Positions 6,996 to 13,842 of a DNA stretch of 19,395 nucleotides are shown here, one piece after another. The stretch lies in the NCBI GenBank assembly GCA_900545835.1, contig URBB01000028.1, forward strand, positions 1-19,395, read 5' to 3'. A program made the position numbers and the translations under genes. The notes under the pieces are model-generated. The model did not search any database and was not told the DNA's origin. It worked only from the letters and a program-made list of their open reading frames with translations. Every line of letters starts with the position of its first letter. Within the stretch, counting starts at the first letter, position 1. Source of the stretch: an uncultured Collinsella sp. GTDB lineage: Bacteria; Actinomycetota; Coriobacteriia; Coriobacteriales; Coriobacteriaceae.

Positions 6996-7211
6996 TCTCG
7001 ATCTGTAACATCTGGGCCGTTAAAAGTGGGCTTGGTGTTGCAGATTTAGATTATCGATTCGGGTGTCTTCTGTTTATCTCGATCTGTAACAGGTGGACCC
7101 TTATTTGCCGAGTAGTTGTTACAGATTTAGACAAACGGGCGCTGCCGATCATTTCATCTCAATCTGTAACATCTGGGGTCAAAAACGGCCGCTAGATGTT
7201 ACAGATCGAGA
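6996..7211. repeat. Alternating-orientation 15-nt repeat array, copy 1
   Basis: The motif TCTCGATCTGTAACA occurs forward at 6996, 7077 and 7157 and inverted (TGTTACAGATCGAGA or variants) at 7036, 7117 and 7197. Each forward/inverted pair is offset by exactly 40 nt, and pairs recur every 80-81 nt. The five spacers of 25-26 nt are unrelated to one another. Up to three base substitutions occur per repeat. Each pair can form a cruciform or stem with a 25-nt loop. Confidence 0.8.
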
Positions 7212-7235
7212 CAGATGAGCGCCGGAGTCGAAAAT

Positions 7236-7266
7236 CACCACAAAGGTGCCTGTCCCCTTTGTGGTG
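7236..7266 (-). terminator. CACCACAAAGG palindrome, terminator for the - strand gene at 7323
   Basis: CACCACAAAGG (7236-7246) and CCTTTGTGGTG (7256-7266) form a perfect 11-bp stem with a 9-nt loop. Read on the - strand it lies 56 nt beyond the stop of the gene ending at 7323 and is followed by ATTTTCG, so it can serve as that gene's terminator. Confidence 0.55.
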
Positions 7267-7322
7267 GTGGGGGGCGGGCTCGATGTTATTGTGATCGCTG
7301 GGCAGCATTTTAATGAATGTCT

Positions 7323-7991
7323 CTACAGGATTTCATCTGGGGTGGCGGGTTTGGTTGTTTTGGGGATGCCGAGTTTGGACGACGCGAAATCGTCAACATT
7401 GTCCTTAATTCCGTCTTTGGTGTAGACGGTGACCATATAGGTGCTGTGTCCGAATTCGCTCTTGTCGCGTGTTGCCCAGGCCTGCCAGTAGGCGGCCCCA
7501 CTTCGCCCTTCGATTTTTCCGACACGGCGGAGTTCTGTTCGCTTTAATTTCTGGTTGCTATAGATGGTTCGACCGTCCTCCTCGGTGAGCCCGCACTGTC
7601 CAAGCATCTTGTCGAGGACTTGGTTCATGTGGCGCTCATCGGTGTTTGGTGCGTAGTCGTAGGCGAGGGTGATGGAGTCGAGTGGCTGGTCGTCGATCAG
7701 ATAGTTTAGCGCCTGAGGTTCAAGGCAGAAATGGGGGGAGCATCCGTCGATCTGACCGAGCAGTGGCAACTTTGACTGCCAAAATCCGGTGGGAATTCTA
7801 TCTTCGTAAAACACGCCGCGGCAGATAAAGGAGAGCGAGGTGGCACGCGAGCCGGCGTCGACCATCCCGCACAAATCGAAGGGCGAGGCGATACCGAGAG
7901 AAAAGGGCGTGATGACGATAAGGAAGAGCATCACGATGGGTACGGCGAGAATGGCGATGACGTTGCGACCGGTGGAATGAGACTGCTTCAT
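7323..7991 (-). CDS. N-terminally anchored protein of unknown function
   Basis: 222 aa, read from 7991 down to 7323. The ATG at 7991 is preferred because GGGGAG lies 5 nt upstream; a TTG six codons earlier overlaps that site. Residues about 10-35 (NVIAILAVPIVMLFLIVITPF) form one hydrophobic segment after a short basic start, suggesting a signal anchor. The rest is soluble with four Cys (CGMVD, FIC, GCSPHFC region and GQCG). Recognisable stretches are LGQIDGCSPHFCLEPQALNYLIDD and NQVLDKMLGQCGLTEEDGRTIY. I do not recognise a family, and no clear similarity to the two flanking paralogues is visible beyond the anchor topology. It is divergent from the 8226 gene, and related palindromes lie on both sides. 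Confidence 0.8.
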   Translation of the reverse strand: MKQSHSTGRNVIAILAVPIVMLFLIVITPFSLGIASPFDLCGMVDAGSRATSLSFICRGVFYEDRIPTGFWQSKLPLLGQIDGCSPHFCLEPQALNYLIDDQPLDSITLAYDYAPNTDERHMNQVLDKMLGQCGLTEEDGRTIYSNQKLKRTELRRVGKIEGRSGAAYWQAWATRDKSEFGHSTYMVTVYTKDGIKDNVDDFASSKLGIPKTTKPATPDEIL

Positions 7992-8225
7992 ATGATCTCC
8001 CCGAAACAAAAAGCTGTTGAGGATAGATAGAAATAGATAAATTCAGATAACAAATTAAGTTTAATCTCATGGCGTGAGATGGTCGACCGTTAGCGTCGAA
8101 ACCCACCACAAAGGTGCCTGTCTCCTTTGTGGTGGTGGGGAGCGAGCGGCTTCTTTTGGTGATAGTGTTAGCTGACGGTATCATTAGGGCAAATGACGCA
8201 GATCTGCATTGCGAGGTGTTTTGCT
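7992..8225. promoter_or_regulatory. Divergent control region between the 7323 and 8226 genes
   Basis: The region is AT-rich near 8015-8065, as expected of a promoter for the - strand gene. An inverted repeat ATCTCA (8064-8069)/TGAGAT (8075-8080) with a 5-nt gap is operator-like, followed by the palindrome GGTCGACC (8081-8088). Toward 8226, TTGGTG (8156-8161), a 17-nt spacer and TATCAT (8179-8184) make a plausible promoter, with a start near 8191. Confidence 0.4.
8103..8135. repeat. CACCACAAAGG palindrome between divergent genes
   Basis: CCACCACAAAGG (8103-8114) and CCTTTGTGGTGG (8124-8135) form a perfect 12-bp stem with a 9-nt loop. The surrounding ~45 bp match those around 7236-7266 in the same orientation, so the 7323 gene is flanked by direct copies. 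It sits upstream of both neighbouring genes, so here it cannot be a terminator for either. Confidence 0.65.
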
Positions 8226-8897
8226 GTGAGTCGCTCTGCCCGTATTGGATTGATTGCTCTGGCGCTTGCGATCGCCGTGGTTGGTGTGGGCGTTGTCGGT
8301 ATGGCATTTCTGCCTGCTGCGGTGACGGAGCCGGTGGTTAAGCCTGTGACTCAATCAGTCGAACTTCTGACCGGCGACGAAAAACCCGAGACCATTACTG
8401 TTGATTTTGATGAGAAACCGGCAGCGCTGGGCATTAGCAATTATCCGCGCATTCAGCTTGGGGCCATGCGCTACACCATGGACGCGAGCCTAATCAGCAA
8501 AGCAACCGAGCTGCTCAAAGGCAAAACCTTTAAGCGTTGGTACGGATATGCGTCCTATCGGGCAAAAGCGAACGACATGGTTGGCGGATGCCACTCTTCC
8601 ATCGAGCTGGATACCGCGAACGGCGCAAAGCTATGTGATGTCTCGTACGATCCGGGTTACGAGGGCAATGAGGGTCCGGGCATCTACATCATGGACGGCG
8701 ATGTGGCCTATGTCATGGAGGGCGACCAGACCGAGCTCAACGAGTTTATGGGTCAGTGCATTCAGGATGCCTATGAACAGACCTGCCTGCCCGACCCGCA
8801 GGCTGCACGCGATAGTGGGTCTGCTCGTACATGGCTATTCGAGGATGAGATGCCCTGGAACGCCGAATCGGGAAGCACGGGCTCGTCAAAAGAGTAG
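8226..8897 (+). CDS. N-terminally anchored protein of unknown function, paralogue 2
   Basis: 223 aa from GTG 8226, chosen because GAGG lies 9 nt upstream, the promoter candidate would start near 8191, and the short basic start MSRSARIG then aligns with paralogue 1. The alternative ATG at 8193 has no clear ribosome binding site. Hydrophobic residues about 8-30 (LIALALAIAVVGVGVVGMAF) suggest a signal anchor. Shared with the 6258 protein are ETITVDFDE, GISNYPRIQLGAMRYT, LLKGKTFKRWYGY, GIYIMDGDVAYVMEGDQ and the almost identical tail QTCLPDPQAARDSGSARTW onward. Function is unknown. The same terminator hairpin and repeat array follow as after paralogue 1. Confidence 0.83.
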   Translation: MSRSARIGLIALALAIAVVGVGVVGMAFLPAAVTEPVVKPVTQSVELLTGDEKPETITVDFDEKPAALGISNYPRIQLGAMRYTMDASLISKATELLKGKTFKRWYGYASYRAKANDMVGGCHSSIELDTANGAKLCDVSYDPGYEGNEGPGIYIMDGDVAYVMEGDQTELNEFMGQCIQDAYEQTCLPDPQAARDSGSARTWLFEDEMPWNAESGSTGSSKE

Positions 8898-8905
8898 AGA
8901 ACGCG

Positions 8906-8938
8906 ACCACCACAAAGGTGCCCCTTTGCGGTGGTTTT
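8906..8938 (+). terminator. Hairpin terminator of paralogue 2
   Basis: Same sequence as 6956-6988: a 13-bp stem with one mismatch, 4-nt loop and TTTC, 8 nt after the stop codon of the 8226 gene. Confidence 0.65.
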
Positions 8939-8945
8939 CAGTCTG

Positions 8946-9161
8946 TCTCGATCTGTAACATCTGGGCCGTTAAAAGTGGGCTTGGTGTTGCAGATTTAGA
9001 TTATCGATTCGGGTGTCTTCTGTTTATCTCGATCTGTAACAGGTGGACCCTTATTTGCCGAGTAGTTGTTACAGATTTAGACAAACGGGCGCTGCCGATC
9101 ATTTCATCTCGATCTGTAACATCTGGACCCAAAAACGGCTGCTAGATGTTACAGATCGAGA
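8946..9161. repeat. Alternating-orientation 15-nt repeat array, copy 2
   Basis: Forward motifs start at 8946, 9027 and 9107; inverted motifs start at 8986, 9067 and 9147. Spacing matches copy 1. The last pair is a perfect 18-bp inverted repeat (9107-9124 with 9144-9161). Spacers are identical to copy 1 except the last, where GGGTC becomes GACCC and one more base differs. Confidence 0.8.
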
Positions 9162-9162
9162 C

Positions 9163-9339
9163 GGTTGGTCGTCGGGGATGCAGTGGGTCGGCGTCTCAGT
9201 ACCCTATCCTTCAATCACTCAGAAAATCTTATATATAGAGACTTAGATTTGTGTATAAGATCGCGCAAAGCTGGCAACAATACTTTTCGAACAACGTGAA
9301 GCCGCCCCGTAGGGCGGCCACCCCAAGAGAGGTGATTCC
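9163..9339 (+). promoter_or_regulatory. clpB leader region
   Basis: ATCTTATA (9226-9233) and TATAAGAT (9254-9261) form an 8-bp inverted repeat around 20 nt in an AT-rich stretch likely to hold the promoter. I could not fix -35/-10 boxes, and I see no canonical HAIR repeat (CTTGAGT-N7-ACTCAAG). Closer to the gene, GCCGCCC (9301-9307) and GGGCGGC (9312-9318) form a 7-bp hairpin with loop CGTA, 21 nt before the ATG, matching the hairpin before dnaJ. GAGAGGTG serves as ribosome binding site. Confidence 0.5.
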
Positions 9340-11967
9340 ATGAGAATCGATAAGCTAGCAATGACGTCGCGCGAGGCGCTGCAGACCGCCATGAGCACGG
9401 CTGCCGATGCGCAGGCCGGCGCGGTGGAGCCGATTCATCTGCTGTCTGCCCTGCTCGGTGCCGGCGAGCGCAATATCTCCGTGATCATCGAGCGCATCGG
9501 TGCCGACCCGGCTCAGCTCGCACGCTCCACACAGGATGCCATCGACCACGCGCCCAAGGTTTCGGGCGAGGGCCAGCAGATGGGCCTGTCCAACGAGCTC
9601 GTCCGCGTCATCGAAAAGGCCGAGAAGAAGGCCACCAAGATGGGCGACAGCTTTGTGGTGACTGAGCATCTGCTGATGGCGCTTGCCGAGGACAAGGGCG
9701 AGGCGGGCCGCGTGCTGCGCGACGCCGGCGTCACCAAGGAGCGCATCGAGCAGGTCTACGAGGAACTGCGTGGCGATGACCGCGTGACGTCTGCCGAGGA
9801 CAAGACCCAGTTTGAGGCGCTGGAGCAGTACGGACGCAACATCTGCGATCTTGCCCGCGCCGGCAAGCTCGACCCTGTCATCGGCCGTACCGACGAGATT
9901 CGTCGTACCATCCAGGTCCTGTCCCGTCGCACCAAGAACAACCCCGTGCTCATCGGCGAGCCGGGCGTGGGTAAAACTGCCATCGTCGAGGGCATCGCCC
10001 AGCGTATCGTGGCCGGCGACGTGCCGAGCACCCTGCGCGACCGCGACCTCATCGAGCTCGACATGAGCGCGCTGGTCGCCGGCGCCAAGTACCGTGGTGA
10101 GTTCGAGGACCGCTTGAAGGCCGTGCTCAAGGAAGTGCAAAAATCGGAAGGCAAGGTCATCCTGTTCATCGATGAGCTCCACACCATCGTGGGCGCGGGT
10201 GCCACCGAGGGCTCCATGGACGCCGGCAACATCCTCAAGCCTGCGCTCGCCCGTGGCGACCTGCATGCGATCGGCGCGACCACGCTCGACGAATACCGCA
10301 AGTACATCGAGAAGGACGCGGCGCTCGCCCGTCGTTTCCAGACCGTGATGGTCAGCGAGCCCACCGTCGAGGACACCATTTCGATCCTGCGTGGCTTGAA
10401 GGAGAAGTACGAGATCTTCCACGGCGTGCATATCACCGATAGCGCGCTCGTGGCAGCTGCCGACCTCTCCGATCGCTACATCGCCGACCGTTTCCTGCCC
10501 GACAAGGCCATCGACCTGGTCGATGAGGCGGCAAGCCGCCTGCGCATGGAGCTCGACAGCATGCCGGTCGAGATCGATGCCACCACGCGTCAGCTCACCC
10601 AGCTGCAGATCGAGGAGCAGGCACTCATGAAGGAGACCGACGACGCTTCCAAGGAGCGTCTGGAGGCCTTGCGCCAGGAGATTGCCGAGGTTCAGGAAAA
10701 GCTCAACGTGCAAAAGGCCGGCTGGCTCAACCAGAAGAACGCCATCGACCACGTGCAGGAGCTCAAGGGCCAGCTCGATGAGGCCAAGAGCGAAGAGGAG
10801 CGCGCGACGCGCAATGGCGACCTGGGCCGTGCGTCCGAGCTGCGCTACTCCGTGATCCCGGGCTTGCAGCAGCAGATTCAGGATTCCGAGGCCGCGCTCG
10901 AGGCGCAAAAGCAGCAGGACGGCGAGGGCCTGAACGAGCAGGTGACCTCCGATGAGATCGCCGAGGTCGTGAGCGCTTGGACCGGTGTGCCCGTCTCCAA
11001 GATGATGCAGGGCGAGCTCGACAAGCTGAAGGGCCTGGAGGGCGAGCTGCATAAGCGCGTCATCGGCCAGGACGAGGCGGTCTCCGCTGTCGCCGCGGCC
11101 GTGCGTCGCAGCCGTGCGGGTCTCTCCGATCCGGACAAGCCCATCGGCAGCTTCTTCTTCCTGGGCCCCACCGGCGTGGGCAAGACCGAGCTCGCCAAGG
11201 CGCTGGCCGAGTGCCTGTTCGATGACGAGCGTGCGCTCGTGCGTATCGACATGTCTGAGTACATGGAGAAGTTCAGCGTCCAGCGTCTGATCGGTGCGCC
11301 TCCGGGATACGTGGGCTACGACGAGGGCGGCCAGCTCACCGAGGCCGTGCGCCGTCGTCCGTACTCCGTGATCTTGCTCGACGAGATGGAGAAGGCCCAT
11401 CCGGATGTCTTTAACGTGCTGCTGCAGGTGCTTGACGACGGCCGTCTGACTGACGGTCAGGGTCGCCAGGTGTCCTTCAAGAACACGATCATCATCATGA
11501 CGTCTAACGTGGGTTCCAAGGCCATCGCCGAGCTTTCCGGCAAGGACGAGGAGGAGATGCGCCATCAGGTCAACGCGGCCATGGCTCAGACCTTCCGCCC
11601 CGAGTTCCTCAACCGTATCGACGATATCGTGGTGTTCCATCCGCTCGGCATGGCGCAGATCGAGAAGATCGTCGACATCCAGCTCGCCGACGTCCGCGCG
11701 CGTCTGGCCAAGGAGCGCATGACGCTTGCCATCACCCCGGCGGCCAAGCAGATGCTCGCCGTGGGCGGCCTGGACCCGGTCTTTGGCGCCCGTCCGCTCA
11801 AGCGTCTGGTCCAGCGCGAGGTCGTGGATGCCATCGCCGCCGCTATCATCGACGGCACGGTGCGCGAGGGCGATCAGGTGACGGTCGATGTCGACAAGGA
11901 CGGCGGCTTTACCGTCGTGTGCGACAATACGCCGGCGGCCACCTACGAGGTCCCCGACGCCGAGTAG
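9340..11967 (+). CDS. clpB: Disaggregase ClpB (Hsp100)
   Basis: 875-aa hexameric AAA+ ATPase that extracts polypeptides from aggregates and hands them to DnaK/DnaJ/GrpE. Residues 1-150 are the Clp N-terminal repeat domain (MTSREALQTAMSTA; AVEPIHLLSALL; EHLLMAL). The first nucleotide-binding domain has Walker A GEPGVGKT at 206-213 and Walker B VILFIDE at 273-279. The long coiled-coil middle domain (about 400-535, EEQALMKETDDASKERLEAL onward) distinguishes ClpB from ClpA/ClpX. The second domain has GPTGVGKT at 609-616, pore loop GYVGYDEGG, Walker B LLDEMEKAHPD, and the arginine-finger region FRPEFLNRID. No ClpP-binding tripeptide was seen. It is single-gene with its own leader and terminator. 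Heat-shock control by HspR is expected from the family but not seen as a site. Confidence 0.97.
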   Translation: MRIDKLAMTSREALQTAMSTAADAQAGAVEPIHLLSALLGAGERNISVIIERIGADPAQLARSTQDAIDHAPKVSGEGQQMGLSNELVRVIEKAEKKATKMGDSFVVTEHLLMALAEDKGEAGRVLRDAGVTKERIEQVYEELRGDDRVTSAEDKTQFEALEQYGRNICDLARAGKLDPVIGRTDEIRRTIQVLSRRTKNNPVLIGEPGVGKTAIVEGIAQRIVAGDVPSTLRDRDLIELDMSALVAGAKYRGEFEDRLKAVLKEVQKSEGKVILFIDELHTIVGAGATEGSMDAGNILKPALARGDLHAIGATTLDEYRKYIEKDAALARRFQTVMVSEPTVEDTISILRGLKEKYEIFHGVHITDSALVAAADLSDRYIADRFLPDKAIDLVDEAASRLRMELDSMPVEIDATTRQLTQLQIEEQALMKETDDASKERLEALRQEIAEVQEKLNVQKAGWLNQKNAIDHVQELKGQLDEAKSEEERATRNGDLGRASELRYSVIPGLQQQIQDSEAALEAQKQQDGEGLNEQVTSDEIAEVVSAWTGVPVSKMMQGELDKLKGLEGELHKRVIGQDEAVSAVAAAVRRSRAGLSDPDKPIGSFFFLGPTGVGKTELAKALAECLFDDERALVRIDMSEYMEKFSVQRLIGAPPGYVGYDEGGQLTEAVRRRPYSVILLDEMEKAHPDVFNVLLQVLDDGRLTDGQGRQVSFKNTIIIMTSNVGSKAIAELSGKDEEEMRHQVNAAMAQTFRPEFLNRIDDIVVFHPLGMAQIEKIVDIQLADVRARLAKERMTLAITPAAKQMLAVGGLDPVFGARPLKRLVQREVVDAIAAAIIDGTVREGDQVTVDVDKDGGFTVVCDNTPAATYEVPDAE

Positions 11968-12010
11968 ATTTTGGGCCATGCCTTAAAATCTGCCTTTTGA
12001 GCCGAACGCC

Positions 12011-12047
12011 AAGGGCGGCGGATCCGATTGGGTCCGCCGCCCTTTTT
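12011..12047 (+). terminator. Rho-independent terminator of clpB
   Basis: AAGGGCGGCGGA (12011-12022) pairs perfectly with TCCGCCGCCCTT (12033-12044). Inner bases extend the stem to about 15 bp around a GATT loop, and it is followed by TTTTT. This is the strongest terminator in the window. Confidence 0.92.
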
Positions 12048-12099
12048 CGTGCGACAATCGATGGTGTTGAACGTGAGCACATGGCAAGGAGCTATGCAG

Positions 12100-12294
12100 A
12101 TGAAAGACGAGAACAAGACGAACGCACCGGTGGCTGAGGCGGCGCCCGCCGCACCGAAGACTCCGTCTAAACCGGCACCCAAGCCGCGCGACCCCTACAT
12201 CCGTGCCGAGAACGAGGACGATGACGGCTACGATCCCTACAGCGATCGCCGCCCCGAGCGCGAGCCAATGTTCGAAGCCGACCCGTGGCGTTAA
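12100..12294 (+). CDS. Small disordered acidic protein, unknown function
   Basis: 64 aa. The ATG at 12100 is chosen because AAGGAG (12086-12091) lies 8 nt upstream; an ATG two codons earlier is too close to it. Composition is extreme: an Ala/Pro/Lys half (APVAEAAPAAPKTPSKPAPK) followed by an acidic Asp/Glu/Tyr/Arg half (PRDPYIRAENEDDDGYDPYS), ending EPMFEADPWR. No hydrophobic segment or fold is evident, so it is probably intrinsically disordered. It follows the clpB terminator, so it needs its own promoter, not identified. The good ribosome binding site and clean codon pattern support a real gene. Confidence 0.6.
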   Translation: MKDENKTNAPVAEAAPAAPKTPSKPAPKPRDPYIRAENEDDDGYDPYSDRRPEREPMFEADPWR

Positions 12295-12295
12295 A

Positions 12296-12375
12296 GTAGC
12301 CAAAAGAGCCCCGTCCCAAAAAGACTGCCCTCGCTGCGGCCGGCTAGTCCTGGCCTTGATGCTTGGCAGCAGAAT
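12296..12375 (-). pseudogene. Fragment A: copy of the 3' end of the 17700-19226 gene
   Basis: About 80 bp match the 3' untranslated region and last ~10 codons of the membrane-protein gene (compare 17654-17733). A one-base deletion puts the final codons out of frame, and a few substitutions are present. It ends abruptly where the ATPase control region begins. Same orientation as fragment B and the intact gene. Confidence 0.8.
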
Positions 12376-12376
12376 A

Positions 12377-12470
12377 ACTTGATTATCCATTAATCAAGTT
12401 GCACGCAATCTTGCTCTCCTGCTAATCAAGAATCAGTATAATCTTGATTAGCAAGAGAGCAAGATTGGAG
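12377..12470 (+). promoter_or_regulatory. Palindromic promoter/operator of the ATPase gene
   Basis: Two nested symmetries are present. The first is ACTTGATTA (12377-12385)/TAATCAAGT (12391-12399), perfect with a 5-nt gap. The second is a 25-bp inverted repeat (12406-12430 with 12443-12467) with one mismatch and a 12-nt centre. The half-site CTTGATTA/TAATCAAG thus occurs four times (12378, 12391, 12423, 12443). A perfect -10 box TATAAT (12437-12442) is the right half of the centre; TTGCTC at 12411 is the nearest -35-like hexamer but 20 nt away. TTGGAG is the ribosome binding site, 4 nt before the ATG. Confidence 0.65.
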
Positions 12471-12474
12471 AATC

Positions 12475-13827
12475 ATGGCATTCAACGACTTGGTGGCCCA
12501 GAAAATAAAGGACTTTGAGCAACAAGGAGTTCCGCAGGTTTTTGAGCGAGACCTTGATCTAGGAAACCCACAGGAGCCAAAGCGCGACAACATCGTAAAT
12601 GTGATTGTGGGGGCCCGCCGTTGTGGAAAGACGTATCGCCTGTATCAGGAGATGCGGCGGCTTCAGAGCCGGGGCGTCGAGCTTGACCGGATGCTTTACT
12701 TCAATTTTGAGGATGAGCGCTTGCGCCCGTATGAGCCATCGCTGCTGGCGGACGTGCTCGACACGTTCTATGCACTGTATCCTGTTGCTCGAACCGAGGG
12801 CGCTTACATTTTCTTTGACGAGATCCAGGAAATTCCCGAATGGGGTGCGTTTCTGCGGCGTGTAGTCGATACGGAGAAAGCGACCGTCTATGTGACGGGA
12901 TCTTCTTCCAAGATGCTGTCCTCAGAACTTAAGAGCGAGTTCAGGGGTCGTTCTCTTGTGCGAGAGCTTTTTCCGTTGAGTTTTTCGGAATACGTTCGAT
13001 ATAAGACGGGGAGCGTCCCCGAGCCAGATGCGACCTTTTCCCCGAGCGATGCAGCGCTGCTTCGACATCATCTGATCGGGTATCTTGAACAAGGGGGATT
13101 CATCGCGACACTTGAGCAGACGCCTGCAGACGCGATTCAGCTGCTACAGGAATATGCTTCGCGAACGGTCGCCATGGACGTCGTTGAACGTTACGACGTC
13201 AAGAACCCTCGCCTGGCATCGCTGTTCTTGACGCGGTGTATGGCATCTTCGGGACGAGAGCTGTCAGTGAACAAAGTGTACAACGAGTTCAAGAGCAGAC
13301 AGATACCCGTCAGTCGTAATTCGCTCAGCGATTTACTTGAGTATTATGAGGACGCCTACCTGTTATTTTCTGTGCCGGAGTTCACGCGTTCACTGGCAAA
13401 TAACATGCGGTCTGCGTCTAAGGTCTACGCTGTCGACCCTGCGATGTTTGGAGCATTCTCTCCCGCATCGGCATTGGACCAGGGTCAGAGGCTCGAGACC
13501 GCAGTGTTCAATGCGCTAAGAAGAAGGACTCCCGCGGTGAGGACCGGCTCGGTCTGCTGCCTGCTAATCAAAGAGAAGAGCAAAAGCCATGAGGTAGACT
13601 TTGTGGCTGGGGACGCGCTTCTCATGCAGGCGTATAACCTGATTCAGGTGAGTGCGGATATGGCAAGCGAGAAAACGCGCGAGCGCGAAATCGCCGCCCT
13701 CGATGTCTCGATGGCCCAGTTCGATCTTGGTGAGTCGGTAATCGTTACCATGGATGAGCAGGCCGATATTCCATGCGAACACGGTGTGGTGCACGCTGTG
13801 CCCGCATGGAAGTGGCTCCTTGCCTAA
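12475..13827 (+). CDS. AAA ATPase with DUF4143 C-terminal domain
   Basis: 450-aa protein of the widespread AAA_14/DUF4143 group. The N-terminal ATPase has Walker A GARRCGKT (46-53), Walker B YIFFDEIQEIPEW (from 111, Asp115-Glu116) and sensor-like VTGSSSKMLSSELKSEFRGR. A helical part follows (PLSFSEYVRYK; LEQGGFIATLE), then the DUF4143 region with SVNKVYNEFKSRQIPVSRNSL (helix-turn-helix-like), LEYYEDAYLLFSV and YAVDPAMFGAF. KSHEVDFVAGDALLM (Glu373, Asp375) resembles a PD-(D/E)XK-like core; whether it is catalytic is unknown. The biological role of this family is not established. GC and codon use are less biased than in the neighbours, consistent with transfer. Fragments A and B of a neighbouring gene lie on both sides. 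Confidence 0.9.
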   Translation: MAFNDLVAQKIKDFEQQGVPQVFERDLDLGNPQEPKRDNIVNVIVGARRCGKTYRLYQEMRRLQSRGVELDRMLYFNFEDERLRPYEPSLLADVLDTFYALYPVARTEGAYIFFDEIQEIPEWGAFLRRVVDTEKATVYVTGSSSKMLSSELKSEFRGRSLVRELFPLSFSEYVRYKTGSVPEPDATFSPSDAALLRHHLIGYLEQGGFIATLEQTPADAIQLLQEYASRTVAMDVVERYDVKNPRLASLFLTRCMASSGRELSVNKVYNEFKSRQIPVSRNSLSDLLEYYEDAYLLFSVPEFTRSLANNMRSASKVYAVDPAMFGAFSPASALDQGQRLETAVFNALRRRTPAVRTGSVCCLLIKEKSKSHEVDFVAGDALLMQAYNLIQVSADMASEKTREREIAALDVSMAQFDLGESVIVTMDEQADIPCEHGVVHAVPAWKWLLA

Positions 13828-13842
13828 TCATCCTCAAAGTAT

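Larger units (their letters stand above)
6828..7212 (+). repeat. 385-bp direct duplication, copy 1
   Basis: Matches 8778-9162 at a constant offset of 1950 with no gaps and 9 mismatches; 6937-7160 is identical over 224 nt. It covers the last ~120 nt of the 6258 gene, its terminator and the alternating repeat array. Similarity falls sharply at both ends: upstream the two genes differ strongly, and downstream the sequences diverge after GATCGAGAC. Confidence 0.9.
8778..9162 (+). repeat. 385-bp direct duplication, copy 2
   Basis: Partner of 6828-7212 (offset 1950, 9 mismatches, no gaps). It includes the last ~120 nt of the 8226 gene, the terminator palindrome and the second alternating repeat array. 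Confidence 0.9.

Noticed and set aside
6968..7195. 75-aa open frames at 6968-7195 and 8918-9145
   Set aside because: They are translations of the duplicated repeat array; no ribosome binding site, and the similarity between them comes from the DNA duplication.
6996..7211. CRISPR array
   Set aside because: Repeats are only 15 nt, alternate in orientation and vary by up to three bases; no cas genes or leader are nearby, and spacers are almost identical between the two duplicated arrays.
9355..11979. Long open frame antisense to clpB (874 codons), and one antisense to the hydratase (3642-5723)
   Set aside because: Both are typical codon-bias shadows of high-GC genes; the sense proteins are unmistakable and the antisense products resemble nothing.
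13339..13352. Isolated HAIR-like half-site (CTTGAGT) inside the ATPase gene
   Set aside because: It is within coding sequence and lacks the inverted partner ACTCAAG at 7 nt.
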